Part shown: positions 31,946 to 43,951 of the stretch, one piece after another
How the letters are laid out: each line of letters begins with the position of its first letter
Numbering within the stretch: the stretch's first letter is position 1
Assembly: GCA_025349905.2 (NCBI GenBank)
Contig: MU624551.1
Span: 1-64,000 of the forward strand
Origin: Blastocladiella britannica
Lineage: Eukaryota; Blastocladiomycota; Blastocladiomycetes; Blastocladiales; Blastocladiaceae
Length of the DNA stretch: 64,000 nucleotides
Direction: 5' to 3'
The notes under the pieces: generated by a model
Database searches by the model: none
Told to the model about the DNA's origin: nothing
Seen by the model: the letters and a program-made list of their open reading frames with translations, nothing else
Made by a program: the position numbers and the translations under genes

Positions 31946-34463
31946 ATGAAGTTCACCATCGCCGCCCTGGTCTCCACCGTGGCCCTCGCCGCCACCGTTG
32001 CCGATGCGGCCGCGCCCAAGTGCAGCGGCGGCGTCCGCGTGCGCAAGGAGTTCCGCGACCTGTCCGCGGGCGAGTGGTCATTGTACGTCAGCGCCATCCA
32101 CACGCTGGCCAAGAAGCCGGCCAACGACGGCCGCCTGGCCAAGAAGGGGTACTCTATCCTCGAGGAGCTGGTCAAGATCCACGTCGACAACTTTGGCCAG
32201 ATCCATGACAATGATATCTTCCCGAGTACGGCATCGTCGCATACTTTAAAATATTTTTATTGGAGGAAACTGAAACATGGGGCTTGCCGAATCATTTATT
32301 AACGTGAACATCACCACCACTCGCAGCTTGGCACCGTGCCTTCATCTACCGCTTCGAGACCGAGCTCCGCAAGGTCGATGCGTCCATCTCGCTGCCGTAC
32401 TGGGCCATTACTGTACGTCTATCATTTTCATTTCATTCAAATCGCACAAAAAAAACCTCAAAACAATTCAAATGAATAAAGGCCGATTACGAGCACCCCG
32501 AAAACGCCTACGCCTTCTCGGACAAGATCCTCGGTGGCTCCAACCCCCTCAACAAGCAGCTCGAAGCCGGCTGCATCAAGAACGGCCCCTTCCAGGACCT
32601 CAAGTACCGCGACTTTGGCTGCATTCGCCGTGGTTTCGACGCGCAGGGCCACGTCTCCCAGTCGATTGCCGAGCACAACCTGGCCGACCAGTTCTGGGAC
32701 AGCACCTACAAGGCGCGTCTTCCGTCGGGTCCCGAGGTGGAGGCGATCCTGCGCAATGCCGGGGGCTCTTGGGCCAAGTTCCTGGACGACTTCAACTACG
32801 TCCTGCACGCGTCGGTGCACTCGTTCATTGCTGGGTCCGACTCGGGCACCATGATCAACCAGCACTCGCCCGCAGACCCAGGATTTTGGTTCTGGCACGC
32901 GTGGATGGACTCGGTGTTCACCGAGTGGCAGCGCCGTAACCCGGCCGCCGCGGTGCCGTACCTCAACCAGGGCCTGCCCGGTCTCGGTCTCTCGGCCGGC
33001 TCGGTGCACTCGGTCGTTGACATGTGCTACTCGTACCAGCCCGCCGGCTGCTTGAACCCCAAGGTGTGTTTCAAATTTTTTTTTTTTTTGTCCATTTCGT
33101 TGGTATTGAGGCTGAAATTGCGTCTGCGTACCTTTAGCCCGTCCCGACCTCGACCAGCACGACCACCACCAAGTCGACTGTACGTTCCTTTTTCATTTTC
33201 ATTCATTTCTCGATTTAGAACTGATCACTTGCGATTTTTCAGTCGACCTCGACCTCGACCAAGCCCACCACTACCTCGACCTCGACTTCGACTTCGACCT
33301 CGACCAAGCCCACCACTACCTCGACCTCGACCTCGTCGTCTACCAAAGCTGCGTCCACGTCGACCTCGACCTCGACCACCTCGTCGTCTTCATCGTCGTC
33401 TAAACCGTACTCGACCTCGACTTCGACCTCGACCACCACCACTGCCACGTCGACGTCCACCAAGCCGACCTCGACCTCGACTTCGACCGCCTCGTCGACC
33501 TCGACCAAGCCGACCTCGACCTCGACCACATCATCGACCACGTCGGCCACCGAAGGCACCAAGTCGGCCTCGACCTCGGCCTCGTCCACCAAATCGGACG
33601 GCTACACGTCGTCGTCCAAGGCTGCGTCATCGTCATCGTCGTCGTCCGCGACCACCGGCACCACCTCCGCCGTCTCGTCGGCGTCCACCACTCCTGCGTC
33701 CTCGTCGGCCACCGAGTCGACCTCGTCGTCGGCTGGCGGCGCGTACAAGAAGAAGACCAGCTCGACCACTGGCACCACCACGTCCACTGGCACCGGGACC
33801 GAGAAGTCGTCGACTACCACTGGTACGGCCACCACCACTGGCGGCGCTTACTCCAAGAAGTCCACCACCACTGGCACCACGACCGGCACCGAGACCGAGA
33901 AGTCGTCGACTGCCACTACCGGCACCGAGACCGAGACGTCCTCGACTACTGGCGGCGCGTACACCAAGAAGACGACGGCCACTGACTCCGAGAAGCCCGA
34001 GTCGACCACCGCCAAGACCACCATTGGCAAGCCGGTGCCCACGTACGCCAAGCACTTCACGCTGCCCAAGCTGCCCGGCTACCCTGTCCCCCCGACCGAC
34101 TACCCGTCGTACGTGGTCCGCCCCGTTCCCCCGACCGACCGTTCGCTGCCCCGCCTCGACAAGAAGATGGCCGCCATGATGGGATACAACTACACCAAGG
34201 TGGTCGCGTGCCAGAAGAAGTTCGAGGCCGTCACCAAGCAGGTGGTCGACCAGGTCAACAGCGGCACCTGGGTGCCGTCGTTCGGCCAGACGCCCGAGAC
34301 GCGTAACTTGCTCGGGTCGCTGTACACGACCGAGGCCGATAACGCCAACAAGGCCGCGGCCGCGATCGGCGCTGCTCCTCAGGGGTCCGGCGCTGAGGTC
34401 AACGCCAAGGCCTGGAGCGTGTCGCTGGTGGCCGGCGCTGCCTTTGTTGCCGCCTTCCTGTAA
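31946..34463 (+). CDS. Secreted tyrosinase with Ser/Thr-rich stalk
   Basis: Five exons (31946..32225, 32327..32412, 32482..33063, 33138..33179, 33243..34463) encode 736 residues. A clear signal peptide (MKFTIAALVSTVALAATVADA) leads into the tyrosinase domain. The copper-A region runs to QIHDNDIFP-TWHRAFIYRFE, and copper B has LHASVHSF (His about 230 and 234) and GFWFWHAWMD (His about 262). These give the histidine pattern of type-3 copper oxidases that oxidise phenols and start melanin synthesis. About 300 residues of Ser/Thr repeats follow, broken by three GGAY-KK blocks, then a globular tail and a C-terminal hydrophobic segment (SLVAGAAFVAAFL) consistent with a GPI or membrane anchor. Intron 1 (101 nt) is longer than average. 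A cell-wall or surface location is inferred. Confidence 0.92.
33243..33560 (+). repeat. Imperfect TCGACC hexanucleotide repeat in the tyrosinase stalk
   Basis: The start of exon 5 is built from tcgacc/tcgact units coding alternating Ser-Thr, interrupted by AAG-CCC (Lys-Pro). The same array makes a long antisense Val-Glu open frame, which is a by-product. It is a likely site of length variation. Confidence 0.8.
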
Positions 34464-34594
34464 GTCTGTTTCTCTTTTTTTTGTCCTTTCTTCCCTTCCA
34501 CCTTTCATCGCAACAAAGCACCCCTTTTCAAGAATATACACGCTTTTGTCTTTTTTTTATTCTTCATTCGCCCATGGCTCCAAGTCGGAAAGGA

Positions 34595-37500
34595 TCAATG
34601 CAACCACCGCACCGCCCCATCTCCGCCGCACGTCACCACGTACCCATCCCCCACCAAGATCTGCGTGATCCCGACCGACGACACGGGCATGGCCGCAGAC
34701 ACCGCCAGGAACTTGCGCGGTGTATGCAACGCTTTGAACGCAGCCACCAGCGTCGGTAGCGGCGTCGACAAGTCCCAAACTTTCAGTGATCCGTCCGTGG
34801 ATCCCGAGTACAAGATCGGTGGAGTTCCCTTGCTGGTCCCTCCAGGAGCGGCTAATGCCAAGCAGGCAATGGTGCTGTCGTGGGCGGACGATAACGTGCA
34901 CAAGGGCCGCGCGTACCGCATGTCCATCACGGAAATGTCGCCCTTCTTGCCGCCACTGTACACTAGACGGCCGTCGTAGGCCACCGCCGACGCGCCGGAC
35001 TCGTGCACGTCATACCCGCGCACACGCGCCGAGTGTACGGGGAGGAGGGCGTCCCAAAGTGCCACGTTATTTCTATTTTTTTTCTTCCAATGTTTGGTTA
35101 AAGGCGTCCGATAAGTCAAATTGAAGAAAGAATGAAAAAGCGTACGTGTGCCCGGGCGAAGATCCGGCCGAGACAAACAGCGTGCTGGATCCGTAAAACG
35201 TCACGTCGCTCGTGTACCGTGAATGGCACGGGAAGTTCTGTTGTTATCATTGTTTCGGTGAGAAGTGGGATCAACTTTAGTGAAAAGAGACAACAACATA
35301 CGGCATACACCTGGCACGACGGAAGTCCCAAAACCGACACTTCGCCCGCACTGTCCGCGACCGCGACTCGCCCACCAACCGCGTCCATGGCCAGCCGGTT
35401 GATCTTGGCCGACCCGTACGCGACGCGCATCAGTTCGCCACGCCCACCGTACTGATGTAACGCCAAGTACGAGTTGGAGTCGACGTGATCCGACACCACA
35501 ACTATTTAATAACACAAGAGTCAGTTCTTCGCTGAATCAACCAAAAAATGAAAAAAGACGACGAACAGTAATTGAGCGCCGAGTGCGTCGCCAAGTGCGG
35601 GTACGTTGCCGGGTACGTCGCAACCACGCCGTTCTCGGCCGCGATGCCCGTCGCCGGCCACGCCGACCCGACCGCGCCTGAGTCCGATGCGCGCCTGCTG
35701 ATCTGCACGTTCTTGAGCAGCGCCGCACCCATACTCGACATGGTCGTCCCCGCTGCCGTCAACGTGCTACTGGTAGTGGCTGTTGTTGATCCAGGCGCTG
35801 GCTGCTTGGAAATGGTTGCCGTTGACGTTTGTGCCACGATGGCGGGGGGTTCCAGCGCCAGAGTCGATGTACCCGACCGCACTGAAATCGTATCCGCGTT
35901 ACCAGCAGCAGCAGGAGCCGTAGAAGACGACGACGACGCCACCATCTCGGACGGTGGGGACCCAGCGCCACCAGCCATCCCACCCCCACGCTGAGCGGCC
36001 GCCACCGACCGCTCGGCGTGCACCTCCATGGCGCCGCGGTGCATGCCCACCAGCACCCGCGCCGCGTCCTGCGCGAGTGCCATAGCGTAGATCGCGTGCT
36101 CTTGTTTCAGCAGCACGTCGATCGTCGGCGCGTACGGCGGCTCCGTGTACACCGGCATACTCACTGCGGTGGCACCAGTTGATGCGTCTGTCAGTTGTTG
36201 TTGCTTGGCTGCGGCATTCTGAGCCGCGAGCTTCAGCAGGCCGTGCTCGAGAGAAAGGGGCGCGGCCACGGCATCCGGGGCACTCTGACCAGCGGCAGCA
36301 GCACTCGACAATACCAAAGAAATGTCCACGCGCGGCGCCTTAAGTTCGGCGACCCAGCTCGGCTCCCACACCAGCGCCTCGAGCAGTTCCTGCTGTGCGG
36401 CCGGCAACCAGTCGTCGACGGGCGACTGGACCAACGTTTCGGACCTAATCACCTCGTCATGCACCTGTCTTGCGCGCGCGGTCACGTATGGAATGCAAAT
36501 GTCCACCAGCACGTGCGCCGAGTCGGCGGTGAGGGACGCCATGTGCTCGGCGGTCAGGTCCTCGAGCGCGCGCCGCGCCATCCGCAGCGTCAGGTACTCG
36601 AGAACCAGGTGCCGCGACGACGGTATGTCGGATAAGTGCGGGACCACGGACGCTAGCATGGCTTGCATTTCGGCAGCGCTCGTGCGTGGAGTGGCGAGGA
36701 GTGCCGCGAAATGCTTGATGACCACGCCTACCGCTCGGTAGTTGCAGCGGGCGATCAGGACTTGCGCTAGGACCAGCATCGCTGGCACTACGCCGGCCAA
36801 AAACACCGACTCGACGTCAAAACTCGGGCTGCCCGGCCGGTTCCCTCCATCGACATCTACTGACGCCTTCGAAGCAGTGTCGGCAAGCCGCACGAGCGTG
36901 GCAATGCAATCCATATCGGTCTTCAGGTACAGTGCGCGCAATGGCTCGTCCATCAGAGCGTCCGCAGCGTCCCGGTACGCGACGTGCACCAGAAGCCGGA
37001 ACACGAGCGCCAGAACCATATCTTTCACGGGCGGCTGGCCCAAGTGCGCGGCGTGGTTGGGCGCTAGCGCTAGCCAGCACAGCTGGTCCATGACCACTGC
37101 ATCGGGGGCTTCCGCCGGCAACGCGGACGCCGGGGACTCGGCGGCCGGAGCGGTTAGTGCGGCTGCGGCTGGGTCGGCGCGTGCGGCTCCAAGCGTTTCC
37201 GAGAGCGTCACAAAGTCGGCAAAGAACGGGTCGGTGGCCATGGCGGTGGTTTGCACCGTGAAGATGGACTGTACGAGCGCCCATAGGCCCAGGAGATGGT
37301 CGGCGCGCTCGACACGGTGCCGCTCTTGCGCGTCCAGCAGAATCCGAGCCTTGGGATCCGTATCAGTAGCAACCGCCGTGACTGTAGTCGGAGATTGACC
37401 CGAACTGAAATCATCAGCAGGTGGATCGGACCCAAACAGGGCATCAAACGCATCCCCTCCAGAGCGCGCGGGTGGTGCTGGTGCAGAGCTGTCACCACCT

Positions 37501-40500
37501 CCAAAGAGAGCATCAAAGTCGTCATTGGCCCGAGCGGCCGGTGGACCATCCGAAAGCCCACCAAACATGGCAGCAAAGTCGTCGTCCACGGGTGCCTCTG
37601 CCGTATCGCGCGGCTTGGTCTCCGCCGAGTCGCCAAACATGGCCATGAAATCGTCTTCGCCCTTGGCAGCAGCATCATCGGCCGCAATCCCCGTTGTCGG
37701 CTCCTCCAGCGACGGCAGCTCGTGCAACAGCAGCCGAGCAAAGTGCGGAGCGCCGCGGGTCTGGTACCACATGACCGCTCGGCTGATGGCGTGCCGGCGC
37801 GCGGTCCACGGCACCGCCGCCGATGCCAAGAACTGGCTCGAGAGCTTGTGCTCGACGGCCTGCAGCAGCAAGAACGCCGCGGGACTGGTCACGGACGCCA
37901 TGTCGACGACGCGGGTGCCAGTCAGCCAACTGCACATGATCATGTAGCTCGGGTCGGCCAAGTCGGGCTCGATCTGTGACGCTGCTGCTGTTGAATCCGA
38001 TGGCGCCAGCTGCTGCGTGGGCATGCCGGTCATCACGACCGAGGTGGCGGCGGCAGTGACCGAGGCCGGCGGTGGGGGCGGCGGCGGCATGGTCCGGATC
38101 TGCTGCAGTACAGGCCCAACGGGCTCGCCCAGCAGCTTCACAAGCAACAGCGCCAGCTGCGGGTCGCGCAAGTTGCGAATACACACGGTGACAGCGTCAG
38201 CGTTAGATTCCGCCAACAAAAAGAAACATGCGGCCAGCTCGAACCGCTGTTTCCCAAGCAACACGAACGCGTTCTTGGCCGCCGACTTGCGCCACTTGTC
38301 AGAGGGTTCCTGGCTCAAGAAATTGGACATGAGCTGCTGCTCCGGGTGCCCGCTGGCCTGTTTCCAGAGAGTCTGCATCAGCTTGCGTTTCCCCAGCGCC
38401 AGATAGTACAGGAAACAGTCGTGCGGGTTGTTGGCTTTACGCCAGTGGTTGCGCGAGACTACCTCGGCAAACGTGCGCAGCGCGTCCGGGTGCGTGAGCC
38501 ACCACCCGCACCCGATCCGACGCGCCGTCTCCCACGTCAGGTTGCACGAGTTGGAAATGAGTTCTACTAGCGCTGGCTGGTCGTCGGAAAAGAACCCAAA
38601 CGCGATCGACTCGGGCGGGAGCGCCGTGGGGGTCAGCCCGTTTTTGATGGCATGGAAATATAGCAGCAGCTCCCACCGGAGCCGCTGGCCGTTGCGGTCC
38701 AGGGACGCCGACTCGGGCAGCATGATGGCATCCAAGATGGCCAGCAGCCACGTGTTAGAGGTGCCTTTCGCCTCGGTAAAGTGCTGGCGAAGGAACTGGG
38801 CCTTTTCGTTGCTGAATACCTGGGCCTCTCGTGTATCCCTTTTATTTATCCATTTCTTAATGTGAGTCAAGTGTATAAAAAAAGATAAGAGAGTGCGCAC
38901 ATGGCAGGCGAGTCGTCAGAATCCATGCCTCCGCTGGCAAACAAGTTCTCGAGTTCAGCAGCAAGCGCATCCGCCGCGCTCGTTCCACCACTGCTACCCT
39001 CGTTGTGGGGAGCGAGTCCTGCGGCCTTTTCGATCGCCGGCCACGTCATTGCCGGCATGCCCATATCACCGCCACCGCCGTCGGTCCCCTTGAGCGCGTA
39101 GTACTTTTGATTGAACACGGCGCGCACCACGTCGGGCCGGTTCCAGCGCAGCCACTCGCGCAGGATCGCCGGCGAGTCCGGGGCAGGCACTGCGGCCCGG
39201 AGCGCTAGCTCGGCCAGCGTCGGGACCGCGTCCACGGCGACTACCGCTGACCCGGAAATCGCCACCAGGTCGGCTTGGTGGGTCCATGCGACCGCATCCA
39301 CAAACCCAGGCATGGTGGCGGTGGCGGCCACCACCCACCGCGACGTCAAGTCCCATCCGGATTCGGTCGCGGAAACTACTTGCCGGACGTGCACGTGCAC
39401 CAGGTGGTCGCGGGCGGCGGCCAGCAGTACCGCGCCCGTGGGCAAGCCGAGCACCGCGGTCGCCGTGCACCGGTCTAGAATCGTCTGCTCGTGCACCAGC
39501 GCGTGGTCGACCCATCCGAGCGAGAAAATGTGCAGCGCGGTCGGCGTGCGTAGGACCAGCGTGTGGTTGGCAGCGGCCACTTGGAGCACGTTGGCAGCGC
39601 CGATCAGTTGTTTTTTGGTATCACCACCATCCACGGGCACCATAACCCTCTCGTGCTGCACGAGGACCGCGCCGTCCAAGCCATGCACGCGGACCGTGCT
39701 CTCGTGCACAGTGACGGCAAGGTACGGGCAAGCGTCCATCCCGCGCGACACCAGTGTCCCCAGAGTGGTCGGGAGTCGCGGGAGCGGAACACCCGCTTCA
39801 CCAGCGCCCAGCAGCGATGGCACAGTGTATCGATGAACACCGCCGGTGGTGACAATGGACGCCACACGCGTTCCATCGGACGAGGTGTGCACGGTGGCAT
39901 CCAGCGGCGCACCCTCCAGCGGCGCTTGTGCAGTCCCACACTGCACGCGGTCGCGGCGCACCACCACGTCCCCCGCGTCCGTGGTGTCGGTCGGCACCAC
40001 CCACTCGGTCGCGTCTGCGGCGCTCGTGGCGGTGCGGTGGCGGCGCATCCACAACCCTTTCAGCTGCCGCATGCCCATGTTGCGTTCGCCCGGGTTCCAC
40101 ACCATCGTCTCCCCGCCGGTACTGGTCACCAGCCATTTGCCCTGTGCGGACGCACGTGCTGGCTGCCGCCTCGGGTCGTCGCGCGGACCCGCGCCCACTA
40201 AGTCACTTGCGGGTACTGCCGCGCGCGTGTGCCCTGCCCACTCGTGCACGAGGCGGATCTTGGTGTTGGGGTGGTAGATCAGGTGGCCCACGAGCACCGA
40301 GTAGACGGATAGGATGCCCGATTGGGCCTTACCGAGGATCAATAAGTGCTCGGGGGTTGGAGAGAACGCATGCTGGATTATTTGGAGCGAATGGAACGAT
40401 TTGAAGTGCGATGCGCGAAGGCAGTTCGGGTGGTGCTTGAGCAAGTGAGCCGCGGGCGGGCCTTGGCGGCGATCGAGGTTCTTTTAAATTTTTTTTTTTA

Positions 40501-41944
40501 ACTATGAGTCTCTTTGTTGTAACGGAAATGAAAGAAGAAAAAAAAAACGATACCGAAATGCCCCATACACGCACACTCCCATCGGCCGCGGCCCCAATCA
40601 CGAGCTCGTCGTACATGGTGACCAATTCAGCCAGCTCGGGATCGGTGCGCTTGTCGGTACCACTGCTGCCAGGCTGCTCTCCCGACAAGAACGATGGCGG
40701 TTTCGGTCGGGGTGCGATCCTTGCGAGTCCGAGCCACGAAAAGGACGCAAGATTCGGATCGGCTCCGCGATGGGAGTGCATGGCAGCTGCCGCGGCAACG
40801 GCAGCGGCAGGCAATGGCGGCATGGACAGAGACAGGATCAGGGAAAAGGTTTTGAGTTTCAGCGCAAATGTCCAAATGCGGCAGGTCGCGTCCGAGCAGT
40901 TGGCCATCAAGGTGAGCGAGTCACGGCGTCTGTCCATCAAATTGTTAAAGTCAATCCCTTAGGAAAAGAAAAGAGCACATACCCTCGCCAAGCAATGGAC
41001 GTCACGGGCGCAGGATGAGAGAGGTAATGGAACGAGTACGGTCGCACGAGCTGGTGCGAGAGCGGGCGGCCTGTTTGGCAAACACTTAAGGTCAGCAACG
41101 CCAATAGCGACAACAGTAATAATAATAAAACGAACCATCGTTGGCCATCCAGACCTTGACGATCCGGTCGCCATTGCGATAGGCGGCGATCGCTTTCCCG
41201 TCGGGACTGGCAAGAACCGTGGTCGGGGGCATGGCTCCAGCTTTCGCCGACCATCCCGAGGTCCACGCCATGGCGCCCGACGCGGTGGTGGTAGGAGCCA
41301 GTGCCTCGATCGATCTGCCCGCAATCACGAGGGAATCGCGCATCCAGGCCAGGGCTGTTGGAGGGTCGACGCGGCGCAGATCGGCGGCCACGGTCCAGCA
41401 CAGCTCATCAGAGTCGGCGGGTCCCGTGGGGATCACGGGCGAGAACAGGACGACGCGGCCGTCATTGTAGGCGACCGCGAGCTGTTGTTGATTCATATGA
41501 TCAGTCATATCTCTTCACTCCAAACGATAAATAGATATGAAGTACCAGAGCGCGAGAGGAATGGCCAGCAAGAGCAGTGACGGTCAGCTGTGAGGGCAAG
41601 GTTGCCAGTGTTGGCGGAGGGCGCAGGGTCTGGCGCAGAGGGAACGACGGCGCGAGCTCGTAGATCTGCACAAACTCGACGGTGGCAAAGGCCTTTTTTG
41701 GTTTAATTGTGTGAGTTTTTGCACAAGGTATAGCAATAAGTATATGACGGACCACAAAGGACCGGGCCTGGTCGGTCAAGTGGAAGGCGGTGGCGGCGGC
41801 GGGCGGTGAGGGGCCATGGTGCACGCGCGTGCGCATTGCACAGGCCAGTGCTGCTGTAGAGGACGAGGTCGGCGATGAAGAGGACGATGGCGCCCCGAGA
41901 AGAAAATCGCCGCGATCGTCGCGGGCAGTGCTGGCCGCGAGCAT
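34595..41944 (-). CDS. RAV1: Rav1/DMX-like protein (RAVE or rabconnectin-3 alpha subunit)
   Basis: Ten exons (41944..41753, 41692..41546, 41481..41136, 41070..40983, 40929..40554, 40480..38901, 38838..35567, 35501..35311, 35237..35146, 35072..34595) encode 2253 residues. N-terminal WD-type repeats include SLTLMANCSDATCRIWTF. The Rav1 C-terminal signature follows: LTWETARRIGCGWWLTH and KWRKSAAKNAFVLLGKQRFE with AACFFLLAESNADAV. A Ser/Ala/Asp-rich section with repeated DDFAAMFG/DDFDALFG motifs comes next, and the end is a C-terminal WD set (ILYSGSTDGSLKVWDL). C-terminal WD repeats make it more like metazoan DMXL than yeast Rav1. The complex reassembles V-ATPase V1 with Vo. The ATG at 41508 is inside an intron; the start at 41944 gives an N-terminus joined by a gtccgt donor and is the least certain exon. 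Confidence 0.9.
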
Positions 41945-41968
41945 TTTTTTTTTTTTTTTTTTTTTTTT
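41944..41968. repeat. T25 tract at the Rav1 start codon
   Basis: Twenty-five T on the plus strand; read on the minus strand it is a run of A whose last base is the A of the Rav1 ATG. It lies in the 107-bp spacer shared with PAAF1. Confidence 0.85.
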
Positions 41969-42051
41969 GATTTCTGAAATGATTGGCTCAAAATGCTCAA
42001 TGCAAAGAGACGCTCCTCTTTCAGTTTCAGGGAATCGACCAGCCCAGCACC

Positions 42052-43896
42052 ATGACTATGATGACCACTTCAGCAACGACAGTTACTATCAAGCTGCCCA
42101 CAGTCACCGTGCAGCACGACTGGCACGCGGTCATTGCCGACGCCGCCTCGAAATCGCCCGCCCCTCAAGAGCCGTTCTGGATCTCGCTCTACGCTACCGA
42201 TCCGGCCTTGCCCTCCGCTTTACATGGTTCGGTGCTGGTCTCGCGCACGCACCCTACCGTCCCCATCGACGTCGACGGTGGCAAAGAGTTTCGCGTGAGC
42301 CTGTCGTCGTCGTTCGGTCGCCCCGTGGTGCGTCTGACTCGACCTCTTCCTGCGCTGTGCTTGATTGGTCCAACCCACTCATTCTCTGAATGAATATACA
42401 GCTCTCGAACCACCCTACCGCCACCGACTATGCTCCCGGCGCAATCACCGCCGCCGTCTCTGTTCTGCCCAACCCACAGGGCTGGCCCGAACTGGAGTTT
42501 ACACTACAGGCGCCCTCCGTCGCGGTGCGCGTGCGTCGCGCTGCACAAGAAGGCGTTCCCGATCTGGACGAGCGCGCGCTTCGGTCCAAGCCCAATGCGG
42601 TACTTATATTTTTGTTGAAGAGGGGTGTTTGATACTTACATTTTTATAGATCAATGCCCTCGACTTTTCCCCGGCCGGCGATGTCCTGGCGGTGGGCGGA
42701 GATGCTGGGACCATTCGGTTGCTGAGCACGGCCGATGGCGCCGTTTTGGTTCGTCGCTTTATCCCTTTTACTTTGGCCAATGGACTGACTAAACTTGGAA
42801 ACACTCTAACCAGCGCACGCTCACGGGCCATGTGGGCGATATCTCGTGCATGCGGTTCTTCCCATCCGGCCAGGTGCTCATGACCGCTGCCAATGACCTG
42901 ACGGCGCGGATCTGGTCCACGCTGGACGGATCGTGCCCGCGAACCCTCAAGGGCCACTCGCGTGGTATATACACCCTCCTTTCACATTGATAGCTCGAGG
43001 ACTCATCGATATGTTTTTTTTTGATTGTTTCCCCACTAGTCATTACCGATTGCGCCATGATCGGTCGCGGCAAGTCCGTTCTGAGTACGTACTTACTTCG
43101 GGTGGGAATACAAATGACTAAAGGACAATGGATACAGCCACCTCGCGCGACTGCACGGCCCGCCTGTGGCTCTGCTCCACGGCCGAGTGCACCACCGTGT
43201 TTGATCTCGAGCACCCGGTACAGGCAGTGTCGCTCCTGGAAATGGCGCGCTACGCACCCGATCGGTTCCCGTCCTGTACGTCCATTTCTTATTTGGGTGG
43301 TCACAACTTGACTTACAATAATCAAATAAACAAAGGGCACGATTACTCGACCGACGAGGAGCGGTACCTGGGTGTGTTTGCACTCGAGTCCGGGTCCATT
43401 GTCGGTGTGCACTTGAGCACCCACGACATCGAGTTCCGGCTACCGTACACGCACCCTGCCAACACGCTAACGGTTCTTAACGCTCGGTACCTAGCGGCCG
43501 GGTACGAAAACGGAGTGATGATTGTGTGGGATATGCAGTTGCAGTGCGTTTTTTTTTTTTTGCTTATCCTCCTGTAAAAGGATTCCTGACAATGTATGAA
43601 ATAGACGCCCAGCCGTGACCGCTCAGGTATTCAAGACGCCCGTGACCCAGGTGAAACTGCTCAGTGCCACCGGTACACCCGGATTCGTGGTGGTGGTGAC
43701 GTCGGCAGACGGACTGGCGCAGACCGTTTCTGTCACGGTTCCGACCAGCGGTAGCGATGGGAACGACGGAACTGCGCAGATCCAGACTATTCTCACGGGC
43801 TGCGACATGGAGCCGCTGTACGCGGTGGCGGTGGTCCCCGGTCAACGCACGGTGGCCACTGCTGGTCGCGACGGAGTGGTTCGGGTGTACAAGTAA
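42052..43896 (+). CDS. PAAF1: Proteasomal ATPase-associated factor 1 (PAAF1/Rpn14-like), WD repeats
   Basis: Eight exons (42052..42327, 42402..42599, 42650..42748, 42814..42964, 43040..43084, 43138..43275, 43336..43543, 43605..43896) give 468 residues. WD repeats run from about residue 160: INALDFSPAGDVLAVGGDAG, then LTGHVGDISCMRFFPSGQVL and DLTARIW, LKGHSRVITDCAMIGRGKSV, TSRDCTARLW, and a final repeat GCDMEPLYAVAVVPG then AGRDGVVRVYK. The motif order and the FFPSG, RG+-V and CD-(D/E)PLY wording match animal PAAF1, a chaperone that binds 19S ATPases during regulatory-particle assembly. All seven introns are 50-75 nt. Distinguishing PAAF1 from other WD proteins rests on these motifs together, and I consider it good. 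Confidence 0.85.
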
Positions 43897-43951
43897 TCGT
43901 TGTGTTGTAAAAAAAAAAGAAGCTTTTTTAAGAGAGTGTGTGCGCTCATTT

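Noticed and set aside
33239..34069. Long antisense frames of Val-Glu repeats opposite tyrosinase
   Set aside because: They mirror the TCGACC Ser-Thr codon repeat of the real gene; no start, splice or domain support.
41482..41545. ATG at 41508 as the Rav1 start
   Set aside because: It lies inside a predicted 64-nt intron; splicing it out joins HSSRAL to LAVAYNDGRVV, continuing the N-terminal domain.
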